Shown in pieces: positions 6,852-14,341 of a DNA stretch of 14,491 nt. The stretch is from Bacteroidia bacterium. Its GTDB lineage: Bacteria; Bacteroidota; Bacteroidia; Bacteroidales; Dysgonomonadaceae. The position numbers and the translations under genes are program-made. The notes beneath the pieces are model-generated. The model did not search any database. It was not told the DNA's origin and saw only the letters and a list, made by a program, of their open reading frames with translations. The stretch spans positions 1 to 14,491 of the forward strand of contig JAUNRY010000026.1 of the NCBI GenBank assembly GCA_030539475.1. Direction: 5' to 3'. Numbering within the stretch: the first letter of the stretch is position 1; every line of letters starts with the position of its first letter.

Positions 6852-7931
6852 ATGGCTATTTTACAGAAAATTGAAAAACTTGCTCAAGAAAAAAACCATC
6901 CTTGTGTTACTATTTCATTAAACACACACAAAACGCATCCCGACAGTGAAAAAGATAAAATATCGCTGAAAAACCTGCTGAAAGAAGCAGAAAACAGGTC
7001 GGTTGAAAAATATGGAAAACGAGCGGTTGCTCAGTTACTCGACAATATTAAAAAAGTGGGCGATGAAATTGACGTTCGTTTCAATCTCGACAGCCTGCAC
7101 ATATTTTTGTCGAACGATACAAAATCGTACATTCGCACCTTGTGGCCGGTGAACGACGACACGGTATATGTTTCCGACACTTTTGCGTTGAGACAATTAA
7201 TTAAGGCGTATAACCGAAGCGATGAATACCTGATTGCCGTTCTCTCGAAAGGCGGAGTATCGCTTTACGAGGCTTTGGACGACACCATAGAGGAAGAGGT
7301 TCGAAACAGCGATTTCCCATTTCCCGAAACTCCATACTACATCCCCAATGCGGCAAAAGGCAGCGATCCGAAGTATGTAGACAGCATGGTGCGCGAATTT
7401 CTGAACCGGGTAGATAAGGCAATAGTGAAAGTGTGCGCCGAGACAGGGTTGGACTGCATTGTTATCGCAACCGAAGAAAATTACACCATGCTGCAACAGG
7501 TTGCCGATAAACCCGATATCTACATCGGTTTCGCCCCCATCAACTACAACGAGTCCGAACCTCATCACGTAGTGAAACAAAGCTGGGAAATTGTACGGAA
7601 TTTGCAGAATGAGCGTAAAGCCGGAGCAATCAGCGAAATGAAAGAAGCTGTGTCGGAAAGCAAAGTGCTGACTGATTTGCAGGAAATCTATCGCGCCGCT
7701 ATCGACGGGCGGGGAGAATTGCTTATTGCCCGCCAGGATTTTTCGCAGGCGGTAAAAATGAAAGATGAGCGCACCTTCAAACGTGCCGATAACGAATCCG
7801 GCATCGATGTTATAGAAGACATTACGAGTGCCATTGCTTGGGAAGTGCTGATGAAAAAAGGACGGGTTGTGTTTACTACGCAAGAGGAAATCAAAGAGTT
7901 GGGCGACATTGTATTGAAGCTACGCTACTGA
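6852..7931 (+). CDS. aeRF1/Pelota-like (BaeRF-type) protein, possible ribosome hibernation or rescue factor
   Basis: A 359-residue soluble protein that I assign, from motif memory, to the bacterial relatives of archaeo-eukaryotic release factor 1. The N-terminal PCVTISLNTHKTHPDSEKDK (17-36), followed by SLKNLLKEAENR, is the usual opening of this family. The middle has FLSNDTKSYIRTLWPVNDDTVYVSDTF (85-111) and LIAVLSKGGVSLYEA (127-141). It then has the AAKGSD...FLNRVDKAIVKV helix (168-194) and CIVIATEENYTMLQQV (202-217). The C-terminal WEVLMKKGRVVFTTQEEI...VLKLRY is the family's typical ending. No GGQ peptide-release motif is present, so it should not hydrolyse peptidyl-tRNA. The experimentally characterised relative Balon binds the ribosomal A site during dormancy. 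Orthology with Balon is not shown here. I took the ATG at 6852 because an upstream TTG start (6804) would add a stretch with no family match. It appears monocistronic and ends 75 bp before the convergent sbcC. Confidence 0.72.
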   Translation: MAILQKIEKLAQEKNHPCVTISLNTHKTHPDSEKDKISLKNLLKEAENRSVEKYGKRAVAQLLDNIKKVGDEIDVRFNLDSLHIFLSNDTKSYIRTLWPVNDDTVYVSDTFALRQLIKAYNRSDEYLIAVLSKGGVSLYEALDDTIEEEVRNSDFPFPETPYYIPNAAKGSDPKYVDSMVREFLNRVDKAIVKVCAETGLDCIVIATEENYTMLQQVADKPDIYIGFAPINYNESEPHHVVKQSWEIVRNLQNERKAGAISEMKEAVSESKVLTDLQEIYRAAIDGRGELLIARQDFSQAVKMKDERTFKRADNESGIDVIEDITSAIAWEVLMKKGRVVFTTQEEIKELGDIVLKLRY

Positions 7932-7997
7932 GAAACATCCTTTATTTTCAACCCAAAACCGGTTATCGCCCACACAACAATCGCTCCGCGAGGAAAT

Positions 7998-8011
7998 TAT
8001 AGCCGGCTATA
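7998..8011. other. 14-bp perfect palindrome TATAGCCGGCTATA over the sbcC stop codon
   Basis: A continuous self-complementary 14-mer covers the last codons and stop of sbcC in the 75-bp gap between two convergent genes. An AACCGGTT palindrome lies at 7957-7964. No poly-T tract follows on either strand, so a role as bidirectional terminator is only weakly supported. Confidence 0.3.
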
Positions 8012-11000
8012 TCAACCCCAACACCTCGACCTTGCTTTTTCCGCTTTGCTGCTTGCTTACGTGAATTTGTACGGGAATCCGCTCGGTCATTTCGGGCACG
8101 TGAGAAATCACGCCCACTTTGCGCCCTTGGTTGTGCAGGCGTTCGAGCGCGTCCATGGCTATGTTGAGCGTGTTACTGTCGAGTGAGCCGAAACCCTCGT
8201 CGATGAAGAGCGTTTCCACCTGAATCTGATGGGAGGAGAGCGAGGCAAAACCCAATGCCTGTGCCAGCTTTACAAAAAACGACTCGCCGCCCGACAACGA
8301 ATAAACGGTGCGAACCTCGTTGCCCATATCCTGATCTACCACCTGCAAACCCAGCGAACCGGAAGCGCGTTGCAGAAGGTAACGGCGGTTGAGCACGCCC
8401 AAATGCACGTTGGCATAGCCCAACAGCGCGTCTAAGGTGAATTCTTGCGCAATTTGGCGAAACTTTTTGCCGTCGGCCGAACCGATGAGTTCGTTCAACT
8501 TTGCCCAATCGTCTGTAATGGAGCGCTGCCGGTTCATTTCTTTCAACAATCCCGCTATTTGCTGTCTTTTCTTTTCGTCTTCCTGCAAATCGAATTTCAG
8601 GCTGCTTATTTTTTCGGCAATTTCCCGGGTTTTACTTTCCGCTTCCGACAGCAAATTCTCCACCTCACCGGCTTCTTTTTCCGAAATACGCTGCTCCAGG
8701 TGCGCGGCTACGTCTTTCTGCCGTTCGGCAAAGGCCGATTGGCTGTTGGTTACCGCATCGCGAAGTTTTTGCAGTTCACTACGTTCCGCTTCTATCCAAT
8801 TGGCGCCGAAACCGAGCAAATGCTTTAAGGAGTTTGTAGTAAGTTCTGCCCGCGTGTGGCGGTTGTATTCGTTAATCCAGCCGTCTATTTCACCTTTCAG
8901 CGCTTCCCAATCGTTTCGCCATTTTGTTTTGTCGCGGACGGTTTGTTCCAGTTTCGCCTCTAACTCGGCAATGGATTTTTCCATTTCCGTAACTTCCCGC
9001 TCCTTTTCTTTCAAAACAGTTTTGGCGGTTGCAACGGACTGTTTCAATTCATTTTCAACGTCATCAACAGCTTTCCCTTTAAAAATAGCGTTGCGTTTTT
9101 CGCTGATTTCATTCCGGTGAGCCTGTAAGTTATCGAACTTTTCTTTTTTTGCCGAAGCATCGGCACGAAGTTGTTCCGATTGCTTATCAAGCGCATCCAC
9201 GGTAGCTTTCCGAATGCCATACATCCGGATTTTCTCTGCCAGCGAATCGGTATTTTTTTTCCAGTTAGACGTAAATTCTGAGATTGAACGAATGAATTTT
9301 TCCGGATTTTTCTGCCAATTCGTAAACCAATCTTCAACAGTAAAGTGTATTGAAAGGGCCTCCCGGGTTTTGGTTATATTGTTCCGGGCATGTTGATGCT
9401 CTTTTTCGGAACGATTGAAATCGGTTTCGGCACTTTTTATATCCCGTTCAATGTCTTTAATCCGGTTCGATATTTCGCTCCATTCGTTTTTCAGGCTGGT
9501 TAACCGGGCGGCTTTCTCGTCGAATTGTTTTTTCTGCTTGCCGTAAGCCGAAATCATTTGCTGCAGTTCCGACTGCTGATTTTTCTTTTGCTCTTTTTCA
9601 TGAAACAACCGGGAAGCCACCTCCTCAACCGGAATCTCTTTTGCTTTTTCGGAAAACGGGAATTGTTTCCACTCCGCGTTCAGCCGATTCAGCAAATCGG
9701 TTTTTAAAGGAATTTCTTTTTCGTAAGCGGCCATGGCGTCTTGCCATTGTTTCAGTTGCTGTTCCAGCCGGATGTGGGTGTTGTTTTGTTGGGCATGTGC
9801 AAACTCTGCTTCGCGATAATTTTCCTCCAGGCTTTGCAGCACGCTGTGTAATTGCGGATTTTCCGTTTTGTAAGGGTGGGTAACGCTGCCGCAAACCGGA
9901 CAAGGCTCGCTCGCCACCAATTGTTCGCGCAGCGTTTCTACATTTCCGGTAGCTGCAATTTTCGCTTTTTCGAGTATTTTAAACGAATTTTCTTTTTCCG
10001 TTTTCCGCTTTTCCAGCCAATTGCCGGCCGCGGCAAAATCGGTTTCGATGCTTTGCAGCGATGCTTTCGCTTCCGTGTGGTTGAGCAGCAGCTGCCGGTT
10101 GTCCTCCATGGCTTCGTGCAGCCTCCTCCAATGAGCTTCCGCGGAAATCAAATCCATCACAGATTGGTCTGCGCGCAGCTTTTCGTTTTCCAACTCATCA
10201 ATGGGAACCGATAAAACGGATTCTTTCAATGCGTCACTAACAGGCTGCAGCTCGTCGATAGCGGATTGAAACTCCTTCTCCTTAGCTATTAACAAACTAT
10301 GATTCTCTCTTTGTTGCTTCGCCGTTTTTGCGGCCTCTTCCATTTTGGTGAAACTTTCCTGAAGCAATTGCTGAAACGAGGCGGCGTTCTCCAGTTTTTC
10401 AAGAATAAGGCTTTCGTTCACGGCAATGGATTCCCGGTTTTTGTTTGCGGCTATCCAGTTCTCAATTTGGTTGATTTCCTTTTTCAGGCTTTCGGCTTCG
10501 CCGGTTTTCACGGCAACTTCTTTTTCGTGTTGCTGCAAGGTTGAAGAAGCATGGCCGGCTTCCTGTTGCGCCGATTGTTTTTGATTTTCGGTTTCTTTCA
10601 ACCTCACGTCCAATTCGCTTGCCTGCCTGAGTTTTGGCTGTGCCGCCTCCCACTCCTGCTCTTGCTGCATCAGGTTGTTGGCAGCCTGCTCCTTTCTGCC
10701 GACGGCAACTTTTTTTGTTTCCTTCCGTTTCAGCAAAGATTCGCTGTATTCTTTTTCCTCCGTTTCTTTTTCTGCAAGGTATCCGGCCGCCTTTTCCAAA
10801 TCGTTTGCCATCTGCTTGGCGGGTTGCACGCTTATCACCTGTTCCAGCATTTTTTCGCGAGACAGGGATTCGTTGCGGCTTCGGTTGGCTTTTTCAACTC
10901 TTGCTTTTGCCTCGTTTGCCGATTTGGTTAGTAAACTGAACTGCCGGTGCCAGTTTTTTTCCAGGGTTAAATCCTGAACCGTTTTGGCCAGCGACCGGTG

Positions 11001-11741
11001 CACAGCCTCCAACTCCGTTTTCTGATGCCCGATATCGGCTAATTCCTCTTCGGAGTACGTTAAGATGTCGTTTCGGCGAGCGTCTAAGATATCCAGTTTT
11101 TGTTTTTCGGCTTTGTGATTTTCAAAAATTTGCGCCGATATTCGGGAATATATCTCGCTGCCTGTAAGTTTTTCGAGCAACGACGCTTTCTGGTTTTTAT
11201 CCGCTTTCAGAAAAGCCGTGAAATCTCCCTGCGCCAGCAGTACGGAGCGGGTAAACTGCTCAAAAGTTAGCCCCACCAACCGTTCAATCTCCGCCAGCAG
11301 CTCGGTTTTTCTTCCGGGAACGGGTTGGTTTCCATTGAGTTCACGCAAAGACATTTCATCCGGTTGCAGGTTGCCGTCGGCTTTTCCGCGCGAGCGGCGC
11401 ACGCTCCAACGCGACCGGTAAGGTTGCCCGTTGGTGGCTACGAAATCTACTTCGGCAAAGCCTTCCGCTGTTCCGTCGCGCAAAATTCTCCGAATATCGT
11501 TTTGCTTGGTGGTGTTGCCTTGCGCGTCGGTAATATCCACGCCAAATTCCGCGTTCAGGTAGCGGGGTGTTTTGGCGTATAGCGCCAGGCAGAGAGCGTC
11601 TAAAATGGTGGATTTGCCCGCTCCGGTGGCTCCGGTGATGGCAAAAATGCCGATTGAGCAAAGCGGTTCGGCTGTAAAGTCGATTTCGGTTTCTCCTCCC
11701 AGCGACGCCAGATTTTTGATGCGTATGGCAAGTATTTTCAT
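8007..11741 (-). CDS. sbcC: SbcC, Rad50-like ATPase subunit of the SbcCD nuclease
   Basis: The ATPase and long coiled-coil arm of the SbcCD (Rad50-Mre11 type) complex, which opens DNA hairpins and processes blocked or broken DNA ends. It has 1244 residues. The N-terminal half-ATPase has Walker A GATGAGKST (37-45) and QGDFTAFLKA (Q-loop). The long heptad-rich central region (about 190-1090) holds the zinc-hook CPVCG (C614 and C617), near the middle as expected. The C-terminal half has the ABC signature LSGGE (1149-1153), Walker B LFIDE (1178-1182), D-loop GSLD (1185-1188) and switch H1214 in VISHV. All catalytic motifs are intact. It is longer than E. coli SbcC (about 1050 residues) because of longer coiled coils. 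The start MKILAIRIKNLASL is the normal N-terminus. It lies 42 bp downstream of sbcD and forms a two-gene operon with it. Confidence 0.98.
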   Translation of the reverse strand: MKILAIRIKNLASLGGETEIDFTAEPLCSIGIFAITGATGAGKSTILDALCLALYAKTPRYLNAEFGVDITDAQGNTTKQNDIRRILRDGTAEGFAEVDFVATNGQPYRSRWSVRRSRGKADGNLQPDEMSLRELNGNQPVPGRKTELLAEIERLVGLTFEQFTRSVLLAQGDFTAFLKADKNQKASLLEKLTGSEIYSRISAQIFENHKAEKQKLDILDARRNDILTYSEEELADIGHQKTELEAVHRSLAKTVQDLTLEKNWHRQFSLLTKSANEAKARVEKANRSRNESLSREKMLEQVISVQPAKQMANDLEKAAGYLAEKETEEKEYSESLLKRKETKKVAVGRKEQAANNLMQQEQEWEAAQPKLRQASELDVRLKETENQKQSAQQEAGHASSTLQQHEKEVAVKTGEAESLKKEINQIENWIAANKNRESIAVNESLILEKLENAASFQQLLQESFTKMEEAAKTAKQQRENHSLLIAKEKEFQSAIDELQPVSDALKESVLSVPIDELENEKLRADQSVMDLISAEAHWRRLHEAMEDNRQLLLNHTEAKASLQSIETDFAAAGNWLEKRKTEKENSFKILEKAKIAATGNVETLREQLVASEPCPVCGSVTHPYKTENPQLHSVLQSLEENYREAEFAHAQQNNTHIRLEQQLKQWQDAMAAYEKEIPLKTDLLNRLNAEWKQFPFSEKAKEIPVEEVASRLFHEKEQKKNQQSELQQMISAYGKQKKQFDEKAARLTSLKNEWSEISNRIKDIERDIKSAETDFNRSEKEHQHARNNITKTREALSIHFTVEDWFTNWQKNPEKFIRSISEFTSNWKKNTDSLAEKIRMYGIRKATVDALDKQSEQLRADASAKKEKFDNLQAHRNEISEKRNAIFKGKAVDDVENELKQSVATAKTVLKEKEREVTEMEKSIAELEAKLEQTVRDKTKWRNDWEALKGEIDGWINEYNRHTRAELTTNSLKHLLGFGANWIEAERSELQKLRDAVTNSQSAFAERQKDVAAHLEQRISEKEAGEVENLLSEAESKTREIAEKISSLKFDLQEDEKKRQQIAGLLKEMNRQRSITDDWAKLNELIGSADGKKFRQIAQEFTLDALLGYANVHLGVLNRRYLLQRASGSLGLQVVDQDMGNEVRTVYSLSGGESFFVKLAQALGFASLSSHQIQVETLFIDEGFGSLDSNTLNIAMDALERLHNQGRKVGVISHVPEMTERIPVQIHVSKQQSGKSKVEVLGLI

Positions 11742-11783
11742 TGAATTTTGAACGTTTAAGTTTGAGATGTAGGAAATGCCGCG

Positions 11784-13016
11784 TTATTCTGCCTGATTCA
11801 CTTCCTCCGTTACCTGCAAGAAAAGCCTTGTTAAGTTTTCGGGCAGCGGTTGGGCGTATTTTGTCCGATATAGGGTGTGCAACAAATCGATGGGCTGTAT
11901 TTTTTTCAGCTTTTCCTTGCTGTTTAATTGGGTTTCACGGGAGTTTAGCGGCGAGTTTTTGACGCGTGCGTCTATTCTTGCCAATCGCACATTTTTTCCT
12001 TTGAGCGCCTCGTCAATCCGGTATTTCAACGAGGGTTCGGGGCTTTCCAGCAACACGCGGACTTCCAGAAAAGGAGCAAAATCGCCGGGTTTTTCAGACG
12101 AGGGCAACGTTGCAATCTCATCCAGCGCTTCATCCAGCGTACCCGTGATGCGCCGCAGCGGAACGGAAACGGGAATATCGCAATGGCGAATATTCGCAGC
12201 CTTGGCTCCTTCAATATCAAACACGGTTACCCGATGTTTATAATTGAGTTCGGAAAACGACATTGGCAGCGGGCTTCCGCAATAACGCACATGCTCTTTG
12301 CCGCCAACGCATTGCGCCTTGTGAATGTGTCCCAACGCCACGTAGCATATTTCGTCGTCGAAAGCCGAGGGCAAAATGCCTTCAATTCCGCCCATAATTT
12401 CCCGTTCCACGCTGTGTAAATCGCCAATTTCGGCGCGCAGCGTATGCAAATGCCCCATGGCAACGATGGCCTGATGCGGCTCTCGCTTTGCCGACGCGTA
12501 CGCGAACGCTTGGCGGTAAAAATCCGCAACACCTTCGGCGTATGGGTTTTCGCAATCGGAAATGTGGGGATAATCGCCCATCCGCAGAAAAGGCGCGGCA
12601 ATGCACCAGGCTTTAATTTCTCCGCTTCTGTTTTTCAGGGGAACAACCATGCTTTCAAAGTCGATGTTTCCGGCGGCATCCCGCTTTACCGATCCCACAA
12701 TATGTATATTCATCAGCTCCACAAGCGGCTGCGGCGTTTCGAGCCGCGACGCGCTGTCGTGGTTGCCGGCAGTAACAATTATTTGCAGTTCGGGGCACGT
12801 CTTCACCGCGTTGATAAGAAACGCGTAAAACATTTTTATGGAGGCCGCAGACGGATTGGAAACGTCAAACACATCGCCGCTTATGAGCAATACGTCAATA
12901 TCTTCGTTCTTGAGCGTGATGAGCAGCCAGTCTAAAAACAGGTTGTGTTCCGCCCATCGGTCAAAACCGTAAAACAATTGCCCCAGGTGCCAATCGGAGG
13001 TGTGAAGTATTTTCAT
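11784..13016 (-). CDS. sbcD: SbcD, Mre11-like nuclease subunit of SbcCD
   Basis: The metallophosphoesterase nuclease of the SbcCD complex: ATP-dependent double-strand exonuclease and hairpin endonuclease using two metal ions, normally Mn2+. It has 410 residues, close to the E. coli length. Ligand motifs are all present: DWHLG (D8, H10), GDVFD (D48), GNHD (N85, H86), MGHLH (H189, H191) and LGHIH (H230, H232). The region after about 270 is the capping and SbcC-binding part, ending in a helical tail (LYRTKYAQPLPENLTRLFLQ) that resembles the SbcC-interacting helices of the family. The start MKILHTSDWHLGQ is unambiguous. It is first in the operon, divergent from the PPK2 gene. No lesions are seen. 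Confidence 0.97.
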   Translation of the reverse strand: MKILHTSDWHLGQLFYGFDRWAEHNLFLDWLLITLKNEDIDVLLISGDVFDVSNPSAASIKMFYAFLINAVKTCPELQIIVTAGNHDSASRLETPQPLVELMNIHIVGSVKRDAAGNIDFESMVVPLKNRSGEIKAWCIAAPFLRMGDYPHISDCENPYAEGVADFYRQAFAYASAKREPHQAIVAMGHLHTLRAEIGDLHSVEREIMGGIEGILPSAFDDEICYVALGHIHKAQCVGGKEHVRYCGSPLPMSFSELNYKHRVTVFDIEGAKAANIRHCDIPVSVPLRRITGTLDEALDEIATLPSSEKPGDFAPFLEVRVLLESPEPSLKYRIDEALKGKNVRLARIDARVKNSPLNSRETQLNSKEKLKKIQPIDLLHTLYRTKYAQPLPENLTRLFLQVTEEVNQAE

Positions 13017-13089
13017 TTTTATTTTTCATGCGTTTCGGGCGTGCCGGCTCTTTTTTTACTGATTATTACCGCCGAGCCCTTTTTTTTAT

Positions 13090-13097
13090 TTACTTTG
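13090..13097 (+). promoter_or_regulatory. Candidate -7 element for the PPK2 gene
   Basis: TTACTTTG directly abuts the minus-strand element. It differs from TAnnTTTG by one base (T for A), and no -33 box is visible. It would give a leader of about 130 nt before the PPK2 ATG. It is weaker than the opposite-strand box. Confidence 0.25.
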
Positions 13098-13105
13098 CAA
13101 ATATA
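13098..13105 (-). promoter_or_regulatory. Candidate -7 element for sbcDC
   Basis: TATATTTG read on the minus strand fits TAnnTTTG exactly and would give a leader of about 75 nt before sbcD. No TTTG lies at the -33 spacing upstream, so support rests on one box. Confidence 0.35.
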
Positions 13106-13233
13106 GAAATAAAACCGGAATTTCTGAGGCGCCGGAAAACTGCCTGTGCAACATGCAAGCACAACCATGACGTGTATCAGCAAGTTATCCGGTAAATCTT
13201 TTTTCACGTTGATTAACCCCCAAAAAGCAAGAT

Positions 13234-14106
13234 ATGGATTATAATTACAACAAATTACGCATCAAAGGCGGCCAGAAAGTACATCTGCACACGTTTCCAA
13301 CCAACGAAAGCGCCGGATTCGACAAAAAATCGGCAAAAGAAGAAATAAAAAGCAATATCAAGGAACTGAAGAAATTTCAGGAGATGTTTTATGCCGACGA
13401 CCGCTATTCGTTGCTCGTTATTTTGCAGGCGCGCGACGCGGCCGGAAAAGACGGCGTTATCCGCCACGTAATGTCGGGCATAAACCCGCAGGGATGCCGC
13501 GTGCACAGTTTTAAAACGCCCTCGAAAAACGAACTGGAGCACGATTACATGTGGCGCCATTACCGCGCGCTGCCCGAGCGGGGAATGATTGAGATTTTCA
13601 ACCGCTCGCACTACGAAAACGTGCTTACTACGCGCGTGAATCCCGAATTTATTCTCAACGAGCGCATTCCGGATTACGATTCGGTGGAAAAGATCGACGA
13701 TAAATTCTGGGAAAACCGATACGCGGCCATCAACGCCATCGAAAAGCATTGGACAGACAACGGGATGCACATCGTGAAAATTTTCCTCAACGTATCCAAA
13801 GACGAGCAGAAAAAACGCTTTCTTTCGCGCATCGACGAACCCGATAAAAACTGGAAATTCAGCTCGGCCGACCTTCGCGCCCGTGCCAATTGGGACAAAT
13901 ACGAGAAAGCATACGAGGAGATGCTGGAAAAAACTTCTACCGATTACGCGCCGTGGTTCGTGGTTCCGTCCGACAAAAAATATTTTGCCCGCGTGGCCGT
14001 GGGCGATATTATCTTGGGCGAATTTAAGAAGATGAACCTCCGGTTTCCGCCGGCCGAGTCGCCCGAAATGTTGGCGGAAGCACGTGAGCAGTTGATGAAC
14101 GAATAG
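13234..14106 (+). CDS. ppk2: Polyphosphate kinase 2 family protein
   Basis: A cytoplasmic kinase that transfers phosphate between polyphosphate and nucleotides. 290 residues is the normal length for single-domain PPK2. Motifs: P-loop RDAAGKDG (67-74), then IRHVMSGINPQGCRVHSFK (76-94), the usual PPK2 run, EHDYMWRHY (102-110) and the Walker B-like FNRSHYENVL (122-131). The lid/C-terminal part has KKRFLSRIDEPDKNWKFS, then DLRARANWDKYEKAYE, and a late YAPWFVVPSDKKYFARVAV. The run QGCRVHSFKTPS is similar to class III enzymes, which phosphorylate AMP and ADP, but the class cannot be settled by eye. The residues before the P-loop read LQARDAAGKD where many relatives have LQGMDAAGKD. The start MDYNYNKLRI fits the family and follows an A-rich leader. 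It stands alone, divergent from sbcDC and followed by a repeat region. Confidence 0.93.
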   Translation: MDYNYNKLRIKGGQKVHLHTFPTNESAGFDKKSAKEEIKSNIKELKKFQEMFYADDRYSLLVILQARDAAGKDGVIRHVMSGINPQGCRVHSFKTPSKNELEHDYMWRHYRALPERGMIEIFNRSHYENVLTTRVNPEFILNERIPDYDSVEKIDDKFWENRYAAINAIEKHWTDNGMHIVKIFLNVSKDEQKKRFLSRIDEPDKNWKFSSADLRARANWDKYEKAYEEMLEKTSTDYAPWFVVPSDKKYFARVAVGDIILGEFKKMNLRFPPAESPEMLAEAREQLMNE

Positions 14107-14142
14107 TTGAGCAAATTTCTTTCATACATCTCAAGACGGCTT

Positions 14143-14155
14143 GCCACGTAGTGGC
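14143..14155. repeat. Hairpin GCCAC-GTA-GTGGC
   Basis: A perfect 5-bp stem with a three-base loop, 37 bases past the PPK2 stop. No U-run follows it on the plus strand. It may stabilise or end the ppk2 transcript, but its form matches the other hairpins of this tail. Confidence 0.5.
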
Positions 14156-14168
14156 TAAACAAGAATAA

Positions 14169-14187
14169 CCCCGTATGCAATGCGGGG
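14169..14187. repeat. Hairpin with 8-bp stem, C4G/CG4 ends
   Basis: CCCCGTAT pairs with ATGCGGGG (one G-T wobble) around the loop GCA. On the plus strand it is followed by A's rather than T's. On the minus strand it is followed by TTATTCTTGTTT, so it could only be a terminator for a transcript arriving from the right. It is adjacent to a C-rich tract (14195-14214) and a CCCG-AAG-CGGG hairpin (14212-14222). Confidence 0.5.
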
Positions 14188-14341
14188 AAAAAACTCCCCC
14201 CAACCCCCGGCCCCGAAGCGGGCTGAACCATAAAAGGCTAATGGCGGTTCGCTTTTCGTTGAACTCATTGGGCAAGGAATAAACAGGGGCAACCCGAAAA
14301 CAGGTGGATTCAACAATAAACTTGTGGACTTGCGGAAATTC

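Noticed and set aside
7197..7883. 228-codon minus-strand frame inside the aeRF1-like gene
   Set aside because: Antisense shadow; the plus-strand frame carries the coherent family motifs.
8437..9120. 227-codon plus-strand frame inside sbcC, Ser/Phe-rich
   Set aside because: Antisense shadow of the coiled-coil region, where Glu/Lys codons read as Phe/Ser on the other strand.
13019..13207. 62-codon minus-strand frame just upstream of sbcD
   Set aside because: It covers the divergent promoter region and its product has no recognisable features; probably chance.
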